Shown here in pieces: positions 1-10,339 of a stretch of DNA of 64,000 nucleotides. The stretch spans positions 1 to 64,000 of the forward strand of contig PNAA01000007.1 of the NCBI GenBank assembly GCA_003169975.1. The letters run 5' to 3'. Every line of letters starts with the position of its first letter. The first letter of the stretch is position 1. The notes below the pieces were generated by a model. The model made no database searches and was not told where the DNA came from. It saw only the letters and a program-made list of their open reading frames with translations. Position numbers and translations under genes: made by a program. The DNA comes from Spartobacteria bacterium. GTDB lineage: Bacteria > Verrucomicrobiota > Verrucomicrobiia > Chthoniobacterales > UBA10450.

Positions 1-76
1 GACATTCACGCTGACGCAGTACACTCACCCGCCGCAACCTGCGCTTCGCCTCACTTCGGCGCCGGACCTAGGACAA

Positions 77-356
77 TCACGGATTGGCTTTGGCTTTCGG
101 CATCACCCCGATCTTTTGCGCGAAGGCGATGAAGCGCGGGTCGTCCTTATAGGCGCGCAGGAAAGGATCGACCAGCAGCGTGGTCACGCCACTGTCGTGC
201 GTAGCCCAGGCGTGCTCGAGCCATTCGAACATTTTCTCCGGCGCCTTGCGCAGGACATAGACTTGAACAATCTGGTTGCCGGGAGCCTAGCTTTTTGAGC
301 CAGCGGGCAAGGAACGCTCGCCAACCGGCCTTGAACTTGCATCCTACATCGGCCAC
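77..356 (-). pseudogene. C-terminal remnant of a TPR-type protein
   Basis: The minus-strand frame ending at 77 reads GNQIVQVYVLRKAPEKMFEW, then LEHAW, LLVDPFLRAYKDDPRF and IAFAQKIGV. This is the end-of-protein pattern of tetratricopeptide proteins often fused to adenylate cyclase or kinase domains. The frame is closed upstream by TAG at 287-289, and a second frame (GWRAFLARWLKKLG, up to 356) appears to continue the same protein, so at least one frameshift has occurred. No start is present. It is a non-functional tail with unknown partner domain. Confidence 0.5.
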
Positions 357-359
357 TCA

Positions 360-751
360 ATGAGTTTCACAATCGCACCCGACGAATTGCAAAACCTGCT
401 CGTGATCCGTTACGGCGGCCGTGCGGATGCGGGTGAAGCCGAGCGATGTCTGGAAGAAATTCAAACGGTCCTCCCCAAATTGCAACCGGGTTTCAGATTC
501 TGGTAGACCTGAAAGATATTAAGTCGATGGATGTCTCCTGCGCGTCTTGGATTCGCAAGATCATGGATCTGTGTAACGAAAAGGGCGTGGCCGCGGTCGT
601 GCGAGTGATTCCGGACCCGAGAGGAGACATTGGATTGCGGATCATGTCTTTTTTTCATTATCGTGGAGACGTTCGCATCGTCACTTGCGAAGGCATTGAA
701 GAAGCGAACAAGATTCTTTCGATAGGACAGTCGGGTAATTCCCGCGCCTAA
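360..751 (+). pseudogene. STAS-like small regulator, reading frame shifted by -1
   Basis: An ATG at 360 opens a frame that stops at TAG 504-506. A second frame (codons in phase with 488) continues the same protein to 751. Joined, they give about 130 residues: MSFTIAPDEL through PKLQPGF to ILVDLKDIKSMDV, IMDLCNEKGV and IMSFFHYRG. The alternating strands and the central SMDVSCA segment suggest a SpoIIAA/STAS-like fold; this is a weak family call. The frames overlap exactly at the heptamer G GGT TTC (488-494), a legal X XXY YYZ slippery site, so either a one-base deletion or programmed -1 frameshifting explains the split. Confidence 0.55.
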
Positions 752-1482
752 GCGCGAAGCCAGTCCGGCAATCGATCACTCTCCAGAGAGTCTCAAGGCG
801 CGAGAACATTCGATAAGGTTACAGAAATCGTTCGGCATCGATGAAATGGGGTCTAACACGTCGAGCTTAGCTAAGTGTTGCGGGTGTTCTAGAATCTGTC
901 CGGAGATCAAATTAGAAGCCAGTGAAGTCTTGCCTCACAGATAGGTGATATCCAAACGCCAATTTGGTCCATCAGTGACAAGAACATCGTTCTTTTTTGG
1001 GTCCGTGGCGAAAAGATACCCTTCACGCCAACGAGCGTGCCCTCCTGGCTCTCAACTGTGCCAACGAAATACCATCCGACCGTCCTGTGGAAAAAGCTGG
1101 CGATGGCAAAATCCACCTTTGGCGATCGGACATCCTTGTGAAACTGAGGTCTGCTCGTCGCCATCAGATCTCGCCGTCTATTTGTTAATTTCGATGAGCA
1201 GGTTGGCGGTAGCTTCCGGTGGAGAAAGATGACGCTGGAAAACGCCACTTGGCGAAGTAGGTTAAAGAGTTCATGCTGTTAAGAAGCGGCGCCGGCTTTG
1301 ACTGCGGCGTCGGGAAGACGAGGGCGATCGCCGAGACAGAAATGGGAGGACTTTATCGCGAAGCCCACCTGCTTCTTTGAGCGAACTCCCTCCCGGAAGG
1401 CTGCTTCGCTCACAGATCACCTTTGATCGCGAGAACCGGCTTCATTGTGGAGAGCCTCCTGTTCTTAGTCCTCCAATCGCAG
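752..1482. other. Gap without a confident gene
   Basis: About 730 bases lie between the shifted small regulator and the ATPase remnant. An open frame on the minus strand (907-1248, 113 codons; possible internal start giving MATSRPQFHKD) has no family I recognise and no visible ribosome site. I see no hairpin terminator or repeat here. It may be decayed coding sequence at the edge of the island cargo. Confidence 0.3.
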
Positions 1483-1704
1483 TCAAGCAACCGTCGTAGC
1501 GGCCAGCCGGGCAGAGCGATAAAAGAACCGTTTCGTGATTTCTGCCGCCGCGATGTACGAAACAATGATGAGGGCGATGATCGGATAGAAGGGTGTCGGC
1601 AGTGCCTCGAATCCGAGGAGCCGCGCGAACGGAAGATAAGGCGTGAACGCCGTCACTACCACGACCGCGGCCGTCGCCGACCATATTCGGCTCAAAGTTG
1701 CCAT
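1483..1704 (-). pseudogene. C-terminal tail of a P-type (Mg-type) cation ATPase
   Basis: The frame contains VTAFTPYLPFARLLGFEALP, then FYPIIALIIVSYIAAAEITK and RFFYRS. This is the last pair of membrane helices of P3/P2-type cation ATPases of the MgtA kind. Everything before it (actuator, phosphorylation and nucleotide domains) is absent. An ATG at 1704 could still express a 73-residue two-helix peptide. The amino-terminal third of a similar ATPase lies at 9060-9637, same strand, fused to an L,D-transpeptidase, so one ancestral ATPase gene may have been split by rearrangement. Confidence 0.6.
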
Positions 1705-1720
1705 ACGCAAAAGGCCATCC

Positions 1721-2708
1721 TCAGCTAACAACCTGGTTGGTAAGCGGCTTGCCATGTTCAAATCTTGTGATGTTGTCGATGGTCGTAGCGGCAATGTTTT
1801 CGAGAGCTTCGCGCGTGAAAAACGCCTGATGGCCGGTGACGATCACATTTGGAAACGTTAAAAGCCGACTGAACACATCATCGCTGATGATCAAGCCGGA
1901 ATGGTCCTCGAAAAAGATCTGCTCCTCCTCTTCGTAAACGTCAAGGCCGAGATAACCGATCTTGCCACTCTTTAATGCCTCGATGACGGCGATGGTGTCG
2001 ATCAATGCGCCGCGGCTCGTATTAACAAGCATGACTCCGTCGCGCATTTTGCTAAGCGCGCTCGCGTCCATCATGTGCTTATTGCCGGGGGTAAGCGGAC
2101 AGTGCAATGTAATGATGTCCGACTCTGCCAGCAATTCATCGAGCTTCAGGTAACGTGCGCCTAACGAACGGCAGGTCTCGTTGGGTAACGGGTCGAAGGC
2201 CAGGATTCGGCACTCGAAGCCGGACAGTAATCGGACGACCACAGTCCCGATTTTTCCCGTGCCAACGATGCCAACGGTCTTCCCATGAATTTCGAATCCC
2301 AGCAAACCGTCGAGGGCGAAATTGCCTTCGCGCACCCGATTGTAGGCGCGGTGCAATTTTCGGTTTAAGGCCAGGATTAATCCCAGCGTGTGCTCGGCGA
2401 CCGCGTAAGGCGAATACCCAGGAACACGGGGACCATCAGTCCGTGCCGCTGCGCGGCGATGATATCAACATTGTTATATCCCGCGCAACAAGGGCGATCA
2501 GTCGAATGTCGAGCGCAGAGAGCTTTTCGATCACAGCGGCGCTAATCTGATCGTTTACGAAAATGCAGACGGCATCTAAGCCGGACGCAAGGCTCGCCGT
2601 CTCTCCGCTCAAGTGCGGTTCGAAGAAGTGCAATTCGTGGCGAGAGGCATTCGCCGCGATCAGAAACTCGTGATCGTAGGTTTTGGCGCTGAAAACCGCG
2701 ACCTTCAT
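1721..2708 (-). pseudogene. ldhA: D-lactate dehydrogenase with two frameshifts
   Basis: Reduces pyruvate to D-lactate with NADH in fermentation. The amino part ([12 protein letters not shown], from ATG at 2706-2708) and the carboxyl part (GKTVGIVGTGKIG nucleotide-binding loop, VNTSRGALIDT, FFTREALENIAATT) match the D-2-hydroxyacid dehydrogenase family over its full length of about 330 residues. Between 2360 and 2480 three frames are needed: CAGYNNVDIIAAQRHGL and then PGYSPYAVAEHT appear in separate frames, so two single-base indels are present. The start overlaps the stop of the upstream acyl-CoA synthetase gene as ATGA, so it was the last gene of that operon. Likely inactive unless the indels are sequencing errors. 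Confidence 0.75.
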
Positions 2709-5416
2709 TCCAATCTGATCTCTGCCTCCCACTCGTCATCCTCAGCGCGCCACTGCAACTCGAAACCGATGTTTCGGCTCACCTCGAGCATAGCCGTGTT
2801 CGCAGCGAGAATGCGCCCGGTGATGCGCTGGAGTTTCTCTGCCCGGCCGATCTTGACGAGCAGTTTCAGCAATTCCGTTCCCATCCCCATCTTCTGCCAT
2901 GCGTCCGCGATCAGGAGCGCGAACTCCGCTTCGTTAGCGCTGTGGCCTTTGATCAGGCGAGCAATGCCGATGATCTCTTTGTCACATTCCGCCACCAGCG
3001 CGATCTCGCGGTCGTAGTCGTTGAAGCAGGTGCGCACGAGCCGTTCATGTGCGGTCCTGCTTTCTACATTAAGCGAGCCGAAGTAGCGGAAGTGCACGCT
3101 CTGTTCCGAAAGGCTTTGGTGAAACCTCACCATCTGCGGTTCGTCTTCAGGTCTGATCGGACGAACGGTGATCAGCCTTCCGTCAGAACGTCTAATCGCG
3201 CTGATGTATTGTGCCGGATATGGACGAATCGCGGTGCGCGGTAATTTGTCATCGGCGAGCTCGGAAGGATGCAAGACCACTCTCGCGTCCAATGCGACAA
3301 TTCCATCCGCCGACGCGAGCAGCGGGTTGATGTCGATTTCCTTAATGCGCGGCTGCTCCACGATTAGCTGACTGAATCGGACGAGTAATTCTTCCAGCGC
3401 GACAAGATCGACCGGTGCCCGTCCGCGCACTCCTTGTAAAGCACGATGAATCCTCGTCCGCTCCATCATGCGGCGCGCGAGAGTGCGATTCAACGGCGGC
3501 AAGGCAAGTGCACGATCGTGGAAGACTTCAACCAACTGACCGCCCGCACCGAAGAGCAATATCGGTCCAAATTGCGGATCAATGCTGCTGCCGAGAATCA
3601 ACTCGTAGCCAGCGCGGGAGATCATCGGCTGCACCACGGCACCAAGAAAATCTACCGGGCTACCGCGCGTTCGCACTGCATCTTGGATCTCGCGATAGGC
3701 CGCGCGGACGGCCGCCTCACCAATAAGATTGAGCTTTACGCCACCCACATCCGTTTTGTGCGTGATCGTGTGGGAATAAATTTTCAGCACAACCGGTCCC
3801 GTAAACTGCGCGGCTTTGTCCACCGCTTCCTCTTCACTGGTAGCAATGAGCGCCGGAACGACCGGAATTCCGTAGGCGGCGAGAAACTCTTTCGATTCCG
3901 GTTCACTCAAAAGCACCCGACCGGATTTCTGAACGCATCCGATAATGCGGGCTGCTTCAGCGCGGGAAGGGGAACTTTCCGCCCCGACTGCAAGCGTGGG
4001 CGTTTCATAAAGTGCGTGAAGCGCATGTGTGTATTGCCACAAATAACAAAACGCGCGCGCTGCGCTGTCGGGATACGCGAATGTTGGAATACCGGCGCGA
4101 TCGAGAATGGCCATCGCTTCAGTCACGCTTTCGCCGCCCATAAAGCTGGCGAGAATCGGTTTGCCTTCGAGTTTGGCGAATGAGGTCAGCTCCGTCGCGA
4201 TGGCGCTTGGCACGGTCACGGCTTGACGCGTGAGCACGACGAGAATGCCGTCGATTCCCGGATCGCGCGATACAATCTCGACCGCGCGCGCATAACGTTG
4301 GGCATCCGCATCACCGATGACGTCAACCGGATTGCCGTGGCTCCAATGTGGCGGCAATACGCGATCAAGCGCCTCCGATGTCTCGCTCGATAGCGACGCG
4401 ATTTCGCCACCATTCGCCGCGAGTGTATCGGTCGCGAGCGCACCTGGCCCGCCAGCATTCGTGACAATCGCAAGCCGCGGTCCCCGGGCGCGCGGCTGCT
4501 TGCCGAGCAACTCCGCAATGTTGAACAGTTCGCCGATGGTGTTGACGCGCAACACGCCGGCTCGTCGGAATGCGGCATCGCACACTTCATCACTGCCGGT
4601 CAGCGCGCCTGTGTGCGATGCTGCCGCTTTCGCCGCGGCTTCAGTGCGACCAACCTTAATCACAATAATCGGTTTCGTTAGGGCAACTTCCCGCGCCGCG
4701 GAGAGAAACGAGCGCGCGTCGCCGATCGACTCCATGTAAAGCAGAATGCTGCGCGTGTGCGGATCGTCGCCCAGATGATAAATCAGGTCGCCCCAGTTCA
4801 CATCGAGCATCGACCCGATGGAAATAAATGCGCTGAAACCGACCCGATTCGTTAAGCTCCAATCGAGAATCGCCGCGCAAAGCGCGCCGCTCTGACTGAT
4901 AAATCCGATGTTTCCGGGTAGCGCCAACGGTTTGGCAAACGTTGCGTTCAAGCCGATGTGCGGAAACATCACCCCGACGCAGTTCGGCCCGATGATTCGC
5001 ATGTCGCCTCGCGCATCAGCAATCTGCTTCTCCAGTTCACGTCCGCGCGCGCCGATCTCTTTGAATCCTGCCGAAATAATGACCGCACCCTTCACACCGA
5101 CTGTGGCGCACTCACAAACAATTGTGGGGACCGTGGGCGCCGCCGTAGCAATCAGGGCCAGATCGACAGGCTTGGGTACGTCCCGAATGGTGGAGACGGT
5201 CTTTTTTCCGAGAATCATTCCTCGATTCGGATTCACGGGAAAGACGTCGCCTTTGAAGGATGAAAGATTCTCCGTCAAAGCGCGCCCGACGCTCCCCAGC
5301 GATTCGCTCGCGCCGATCACGGCTATTGTGCGCGGCGACAGCATGGCGCCCAACGGCGATCGTTCCGGAAAGCCTTGGTGAGCCAACTCGTCACTGCAAC
5401 CAGATCTCATGCTCAC
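2705..5416 (-). CDS. ADP-forming acetate-CoA ligase fused to a GNAT acetyltransferase
   Basis: A protein of about 900 residues with an N-terminal CoA-binding Rossmann domain (about 20-150; IAVIGASE), succinyl-CoA-ligase-like domains (150-450), an ATP-grasp domain (about 480-700; [20 protein letters not shown]) and a C-terminal GNAT domain (about 740-895; [15 protein letters not shown]). This is the layout of Pat/PatZ protein lysine acetyltransferases. The active-site His of ADP-forming acetyl-CoA synthetases appears retained ([10 protein letters not shown]), so it might interconvert acyl-CoA and acid with ATP formation as well as acetylate proteins. The start is GTG 5414-5416 or ATG 5408-5410. 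It lies in the operon usp, pps, this gene, ldhA. Confidence 0.85.
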   Translation of the reverse strand: MSMRSGCSDELAHQGFPERSPLGAMLSPRTIAVIGASESLGSVGRALTENLSSFKGDVFPVNPNRGMILGKKTVSTIRDVPKPVDLALIATAAPTVPTIVCECATVGVKGAVIISAGFKEIGARGRELEKQIADARGDMRIIGPNCVGVMFPHIGLNATFAKPLALPGNIGFISQSGALCAAILDWSLTNRVGFSAFISIGSMLDVNWGDLIYHLGDDPHTRSILLYMESIGDARSFLSAAREVALTKPIIVIKVGRTEAAAKAAASHTGALTGSDEVCDAAFRRAGVLRVNTIGELFNIAELLGKQPRARGPRLAIVTNAGGPGALATDTLAANGGEIASLSSETSEALDRVLPPHWSHGNPVDVIGDADAQRYARAVEIVSRDPGIDGILVVLTRQAVTVPSAIATELTSFAKLEGKPILASFMGGESVTEAMAILDRAGIPTFAYPDSAARAFCYLWQYTHALHALYETPTLAVGAESSPSRAEAARIIGCVQKSGRVLLSEPESKEFLAAYGIPVVPALIATSEEEAVDKAAQFTGPVVLKIYSHTITHKTDVGGVKLNLIGEAAVRAAYREIQDAVRTRGSPVDFLGAVVQPMISRAGYELILGSSIDPQFGPILLFGAGGQLVEVFHDRALALPPLNRTLARRMMERTRIHRALQGVRGRAPVDLVALEELLVRFSQLIVEQPRIKEIDINPLLASADGIVALDARVVLHPSELADDKLPRTAIRPYPAQYISAIRRSDGRLITVRPIRPEDEPQMVRFHQSLSEQSVHFRYFGSLNVESRTAHERLVRTCFNDYDREIALVAECDKEIIGIARLIKGHSANEAEFALLIADAWQKMGMGTELLKLLVKIGRAEKLQRITGRILAANTAMLEVSRNIGFELQWRAEDDEWEAEIRLE

Positions 5417-5425
5417 GGAAACTCT

Positions 5426-6676
5426 CTACACGCTTAGGCGGTTTTCCTCTTCCAAAACCGCGAGCGTCGTCTTCAATACCGTGTCGGGATTGAGCGAGAT
5501 GCTGTCAATCCCTTGCTCAACGAGGAACTGCGCAAACTCTGGGTAATCGCTCGGCGCCTGACCACAGATGCCGATCTTGCGGCCTTTCTTGCGGCAGACG
5601 GCGATCACCTCCGCGATCATCTTTTTCACCGCGGGATTTCGCTCGTCGAAAATCCCGGCGACGATTTCGCTATCGCGATCGACGCCGAGAATCAATTGGG
5701 TGAGATCGTTCGAGCCGATGGAGAAGCCGTCGAAAGCTTCAGCGAATTCCTCGGCGAGGATGACATTGCTCGGGATCTCGCACATGACGTAAATCTCGAG
5801 CTCGCTTTCACCTCGCTTCAGTCCGTGTTGCGCCATTTCCGCGATCACCTTGCGGCCTTCCTCCACCGTGCGGCAGAAGGGAACCATCAACTTGACGTTC
5901 GTTAGGCCCATTTCATCGCGGACCTTTTTCATGGCGCGACATTCGAGGGCAAAGCCGGCTGCGTAGCGCGGGTTGTAGTAACGGGAGGCGCCGCGGAATC
6001 CGAGCATCGGGTTCTCTTCCACCGGCTCGTACGCCCTCCCGCCGACCAAATTGGCGTATTCGTTTGTCTTGAAATCACTTAGCCTAACGATGACATCCTT
6101 CGGGTAAAATGCAGCCGCGATCATCGACACGCCCTGCGCGAGTTTATCGACAAAAAATTGCGCCTTGTCGTCGTAGCCGGCGGTCAGCTTGTCGAGTTCT
6201 GCGCGAACGGCAGCGTCTTGGATTTTCGCATAATCGAGTAGGGCGAGCGGATGCGCCTTGATGTAACTCGTGATGATGAACTCTTCGCGCGCGAGACCGA
6301 CGCCATCATTCGGAATGAAGGAAAGCGCAAAGGCGCCTTCGGGATTGGCGACGTTCATCATGATCTGCGTCCGCGGCCGGCCGATCTCTTTCAGGTCGGT
6401 GCGCGTAACGCCAAACGGCAGCCGCCCTTCGTAAACAAACCCAGTATCGCCGCCCGAGCAGGAGACGGTCACGACTTGGCCGTCTTTCAACGAAGCGGTT
6501 CCGTGTTCCGTCCCAACAATCGCTGGCACGCCGAGCTCGCGACTAACGATCGCCGCGTGGCAAGTGCGCCCTCCGCGATCAGTCCTCGTCGCTCTCGTAA
6601 TATTTCGCAGCTGGATCATGCACGGCGGAAAATTCAACATTCGCGCAGATGGCTCGGAACGACCAGCACCGGACAT
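5426..6676 (-). pseudogene. ppsA: PEP synthase, C-terminal half only
   Basis: Phosphoenolpyruvate synthase makes PEP from pyruvate and ATP. The retained part begins within the phosphohistidine domain ([18 protein letters not shown], catalytic His) and includes the complete PEP/pyruvate-binding barrel ([54 protein letters not shown]). The amino-terminal ATP-grasp half (about 400 residues) is missing. The first 25 codons are not family sequence and overlap the end of the universal stress protein gene (6634), so a deletion fused the two neighbours. Without the nucleotide-binding domain it cannot carry out the full reaction. Confidence 0.8.
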
Positions 6677-7635
6677 TGCGCGGTGCGCACGAGTTGCTCC
6701 GCCACGCTGCCGAGAAGCGCGTGGCGCAGCCTGCCATAGCCGTGCGTCGACGTAATGATCATGTCCACGTCTGGGCGCGCGCTTGCTTCCGTCAACCTTG
6801 CCACCGGTAGGCCGACTTCGACCTGCGTCTCGGCCGAAATTCCGATGAGCGGAAGGGAGTTCACCATTTCGTCGAGTTTGTCCTCTGCTTCGAGGATGGC
6901 TGTTTCCAGAAGCTGCGACCAGTTCGGATCAGCCGCGGTGCGTGTTGCCGCCATGTAGTCGGGCGGATGAACAACGTGCATGAGCAGGAGGTCGGCGCCG
7001 ACCGCGGTTGCGAAAACAGAGGCATACCTCGCGCCCTCTCTCGCGCAGTCGGATAAATCGACGGGCACCAGAATTTTTTGCAAGACGATGCCTTCGGCCG
7101 CGGTCTTAATCGGTCCCCGCGTCAGTTCGCGCACCACGAGGACGGGACAGCGAGCATGGCGAATAACTTCCTCGGTCGTGCTGCCTAACGTTAGACGTTT
7201 GAAACCGCTATGACCATGCGTTGCGATGACGATCAGGTCCGCATCCAACTCCTCGGCCGTGGCGATGATCTCCCGAAACGGTTTGCCTAACCGGAGATGG
7301 CAATCTTCGTGCTGCGGACGGGTGCCGAATGCGAGCTCGACTTCATCGGCCAGATGACACTTCGCCTCGGCCTCCGACCAAAGGACCGGCGAAGTCGCGA
7401 CTGTGGAAAATTGATGCGCACCCTCGTGGACGTGCACCAAGTGCAGGCGCGCGCCGAAACGGCTGGCGAGCGGCCGGGCGAAATCGAGCGCGCGGACTGA
7501 TTCTCCGGAAAAATCTAGCGGCACGACTACCGTCGTTAGGCGGAGCGGATCTTCGAAGAACGACGCGGTTGGCTGAACGGATGCGCCCTGCGATTTACTG
7601 GAACCAAACCCCTGCTGCTTGGTGCTCGTGCTCAT
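6634..7635 (-). CDS. Tandem universal stress protein
   Basis: Two UspA domains in one chain of about 333 residues: domain 1 begins [19 protein letters not shown], domain 2 begins [19 protein letters not shown]. Both carry the ATP-binding glycine motif ([30 protein letters not shown]). Tandem USPs of this type are induced by hypoxia and starvation. I prefer ATG 7633-7635 (MSTSTKQQ) over the earlier one at 7671, because the operator-like site at 7677-7702 would otherwise abut the start codon. It is the first gene of the operon running to ldhA and diverges from hsp20. Confidence 0.85.
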   Translation of the reverse strand: MSTSTKQQGFGSSKSQGASVQPTASFFEDPLRLTTVVVPLDFSGESVRALDFARPLASRFGARLHLVHVHEGAHQFSTVATSPVLWSEAEAKCHLADEVELAFGTRPQHEDCHLRLGKPFREIIATAEELDADLIVIATHGHSGFKRLTLGSTTEEVIRHARCPVLVVRELTRGPIKTAAEGIVLQKILVPVDLSDCAREGARYASVFATAVGADLLLMHVVHPPDYMAATRTAADPNWSQLLETAILEAEDKLDEMVNSLPLIGISAETQVEVGLPVARLTEASARPDVDMIITSTHGYGRLRHALLGSVAEQLVRTAQCPVLVVPSHLREC

Positions 7636-7676
7636 GGGTAAAATATGGGCGCTTGGCGCGGGATGGCCCATCGCGA

Positions 7677-7702
7677 TTTACGAAACAGTCGCCATTTCTT
7701 GC
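7677..7702 (-). promoter_or_regulatory. Island operator (variant) of the usp operon
   Basis: On the minus strand it starts GCAAGAAATGG and ends with GTAA where the other copies have GCAA, in the same 26-base frame. It ends 41 bp before the preferred usp start. It lies back to back with the hsp20 copy at 7739-7764, so usp and hsp20 would be divergently controlled. Confidence 0.4.
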
Positions 7703-7738
7703 CGGTTGATTCGGGAGGCAGGAGTCGGTTTTTACCGC

Positions 7739-7764
7739 GCAAGATTTGAACAGATTCTAGCAAG
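7739..7764 (+). promoter_or_regulatory. Island operator of hsp20
   Basis: Reads GCAAGATTTGAACAG followed by ATTCTAGCAAG: GCAAG, 16 bases, GCAA. The two GCAA blocks start 21 bp apart, two helical turns. It ends 59 bp before the hsp20 ATG. Its closest relative is the copy at 22109-22134, with 22 of 26 positions identical by eye. Confidence 0.6.
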
Positions 7765-7823
7765 CGATGACGAGCGCGCTAGGAGAGGAGGGCTTAACTA
7801 CCTCCTGAAAGGACAAAAAAACT

Positions 7824-8276
7824 ATGAGCCAACTAACTATGTGGAATCCATTCCGGGAACTCGACGAGGTGCAGAACCGTCTCGGCAGTTTCTTCGGCGG
7901 ATCGTTCAACCGTTTAGGAAACGGTGACGGCGGCCTGAAATTGGCCGACTGGTCGCCCCAGGTGGACATCACCGAGGATGACAAGGAGTATCTCATCAAA
8001 TCGGACCTGCCGGAGATGAAGAAGAACGAGATTAAAGTGAACGTCGAAAACGGCGTGCTCTCGGTCTCTGGCGAACGCAAAACCGAAAAGGAAGAAAAGA
8101 ACAAGAAGTTCCATCGCATCGAGCGCAGCTATGGCACGTTCCAGCGCAGCTTCGCGCTGCCGGACGACGCCGACGGCGCGAAGGTGGCGGCGGAATTCAA
8201 GGACGGTGTGCTGAAAGTGCACTTGCCGAAAAACCCGATCGCCAAGAAAAAAGCGATCGAGGTAAAGGTGGATTAG
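7824..8276 (+). CDS. hsp20: Small heat-shock protein, Hsp20/alpha-crystallin family
   Basis: A holdase chaperone of 150 residues. The amino end (MWNPFRELDEVQNRL) and an alpha-crystallin domain (about 45-145; PQVDITEDDKEYLIKSDLPE, GVLSVSGERK, FRRSFALPDD-type strand, GVLKVHLPK) are typical, and the length is normal. A good ribosome site, AAAGGA at 7808-7813, precedes the ATG. HspX of M. tuberculosis is the comparable dormancy chaperone. Single-gene unit with its own operator upstream and a GC hairpin downstream. Confidence 0.95.
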   Translation: MSQLTMWNPFRELDEVQNRLGSFFGGSFNRLGNGDGGLKLADWSPQVDITEDDKEYLIKSDLPEMKKNEIKVNVENGVLSVSGERKTEKEEKNKKFHRIERSYGTFQRSFALPDDADGAKVAAEFKDGVLKVHLPKNPIAKKKAIEVKVD

Positions 8277-8286
8277 CCAGGGATGG

Positions 8287-8316
8287 TCCGGCGCGTGGCC
8301 ACAGCCCCGCGCCGGA
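8287..8316 (+). terminator. GC hairpin after hsp20
   Basis: TCCGGCGCG (8287-8295) pairs perfectly with CGCGCCGGA (8308-8316) across a 12-base loop, 10 bp after the hsp20 stop. There is no T tract, so termination strength is uncertain; it could also protect the transcript 3' end. Confidence 0.55.
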
Positions 8317-8362
8317 ATTGCCCTGGTTGAGGGTCCGTTTGCTAACGAAAAGTCTTCGCCCG

Positions 8363-9637
8363 CTATTTGCGTTCGTCCTCCATCAGCGGGACCTCATGTT
8401 CGGGGGACGCTGACGGCAGCGCAGAAGCATTCGTCACCACAATAGTCGTGCCCGGCGAGATGATGTCGTAAATTTTTTCGGCGAACTCTGGCGGGACGTG
8501 CACCCGCCGCGACAGATCGCGCAAGGTGGCGTCGCCTTCCGTTCTTACGGCCATCCACCGATGCGCCGGACGACCGCGCACGAATGCGCTCGGTGTTTCA
8601 CTTAATCCTTCCAGCATGGTGAAGACATGACTGCCGAGCGGGAGTTTCGGATCGTCGATCTGAAGCACAGCGCGACCAATCGGTTCACCGTTTCGATAAA
8701 CGTAAACCGCGTTGTCTGCCGTGCTGGCCAGAATGGTGATGGGTCCCTCGGGACTTTGCTCCGGCTTCCACTCAAACGCGCCTTCGATCGGCCGCAGATC
8801 TCCCGCCTCCTTCGGCCACAAGATCATCCCAGGTTGGGCCGCCAAAGCCGGCGTCGGCGCTTTCTTATCGACGACGATAGCCGTGGTTCCGCGCGTCGTG
8901 ATCGAGTAAAGCCGTTTAGCGAATTCGCGCGGCAGCCTGATGCATCCATGACTCGCGGGATAACCGGGAAGATCACCGCCGTGCAAAGCCGTCGGTTTAA
9001 CGCCGCAACTTCTCCCGGCAATTATCAGCATCAATCTTTCCCACGGCGCGCGGCGCATGGCCGCGAGGAAGGTCTTGGCCGGGAGCGCTGCCGGAATCTT
9101 TTCACTGGGATAGGTCTCGCCGGTTAACGCCGCTTCGTTTACAAACAGATCACGCGCTTCGAGCAGCCGGCAGTCGGCCGGAATAACTGCACCGGCCGAC
9201 AGGAGCACAAGATCGCCGGGAACAATTTGTTCCAGCGGCACCAGCAATTCGGCGCCGGCGCGCACCACACGCACTTTTGTTTCGACGACGGCGCACAATT
9301 TTGCCACCGCACTCGCCGCGCCACGTTCCTGCCAGAAGCCGAGCAAACCGCTGACAATGACGATCGAGAGGATAATTGCAGCGTCAGTTACATCCTGAAG
9401 AAAAGTCGAGAGAAGGGCGGCTCCGATCAGGATGAGAATAATCGGACTCGCGAATTGTCGAAGCAGCAACGTCACTCCGGTGGCGCGCACTTTCGATTGC
9501 AGCCGGTTTGCGCCCAGCCGGGCAAGGCATCCGCGCGCCTGCTCGTTCGTCAGACCATCCGCGGACGTGCCGAGCGCACGAAAAACCGTGTCGGTTGGCA
9601 CGGCGAAAAGGTCCTCGATAGGTGAAGAATCAGTCAA
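8363..9637 (-). pseudogene. In-frame chimera: P-type ATPase N-terminus joined to an L,D-transpeptidase
   Basis: Residues 1 to about 190 are a P-type cation ATPase: N-terminal domain, the first membrane helices (ILILIGAALLSTFLQDVTDA) and the actuator loop ALTGETYPSEK. From about 195 the frame continues into the second half of a YkuD L,D-transpeptidase, with the catalytic LPGYPASHGCIRLP, followed by a second, degenerate copy of the same tail (EFAEKIYDIISPGTTIVV). The ATPase lacks its DKTGT phosphorylation domain and the transpeptidase lacks its amino half. The frame is open for 424 codons. It is probably a deletion fusion and inactive, although a membrane-anchored SHGC domain cannot be excluded. 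Confidence 0.7.
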
Positions 9638-9758
9638 CTCTCCACTACTATCGCAGGCTCTTACCTCAGGTGGAATACTAAGATTTTGGGTGTTGGGTCT
9701 GATTCAGTATGGCTTTTATAGGTTGCGTGATCCGTTGGATAACGCCCATATTCTGTCC

Positions 9759-9959
9759 ATGGAAAACCCGCGTCTCATTCAAGTCGGCAATACGATCATA
9801 AATCCAGACCGTATCGACTATGCCGATCGAGAAAACGAAGGCGAAGTAGTCGTTACTTTCTCTAACGGCGAAGAAAAGAAGTTCGATCGTGAAGCAGCAA
9901 ACTTTGTTTGGAGCGCGTTATCCGATGCCTGTAGAGCCAGTTTGCCGCCTAGAGATTAG
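9759..9959 (+). CDS. Small conserved-looking protein, 66 residues
   Basis: ATG 9759-9761 opens MENPRLIQVGNTIINPDRID, followed by VVVTFSNGEEKKFDREAANF and WSALSDAC. The pattern (short strands, then one helix) resembles small single-domain proteins that describe a value by its place of origin, but I do not recognise the family. A longer upstream reading of the same frame exists but lacks sensible composition. It stands alone, divergent from the ATPase chimera. Confidence 0.55.
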   Translation: MENPRLIQVGNTIINPDRIDYADRENEGEVVVTFSNGEEKKFDREAANFVWSALSDACRASLPPRD

Positions 9960-9965
9960 CCCTCA

Positions 9966-10160
9966 ATACCAAAGCGCGACCTCAACCAGCAAGCAGCCCG
10001 TGCCGTCGAGAAGATCACAGGCAGCGAGCCGGTGCGCGGCGAAGATTTGGTTTCCTCTGAGACGCTGAAGCGGAAGTTTCGCGAGGCAAATACGGGCGCC
10101 ACTCCAAAGGCTCCAAAATCACGGAGTGCATGGGACTTCAAAATCAGCTTTTCATCGTGA
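9966..10160 (+). pseudogene. Small RDLNQ-type protein whose start codon reads ATA
   Basis: A 64-codon frame reads PKRDLNQQAARAVEKITG, then GEDLVSSETLKRKFREANTG. It resembles the short RDxNQxA proteins seen in many soil genomes, which begin MxKRDLNQ. Here the expected ATG is ATA (9966-9968) and the codon two before it is TAG, so no standard start exists. Either the start has been mutated or AUA initiation is used. The bases after it to 10339 show no gene I can support. Confidence 0.35.
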
Positions 10161-10339
10161 GCTACGGCGTCTCCCCGAGTTTTCGGTGCTCCGGTGTCTA
10201 GGTGATTCTTGAACTCATCCCATAAACTACACGTGCTGAATCGGACCCAACACCAGACTTTGGCGTCACCGAACCGGCGCGCTACGGGCCCGGCTTTTTT
10301 GCTCTCCCGTTCTTGCCTACTCGCAATTGGGCCCCGACT

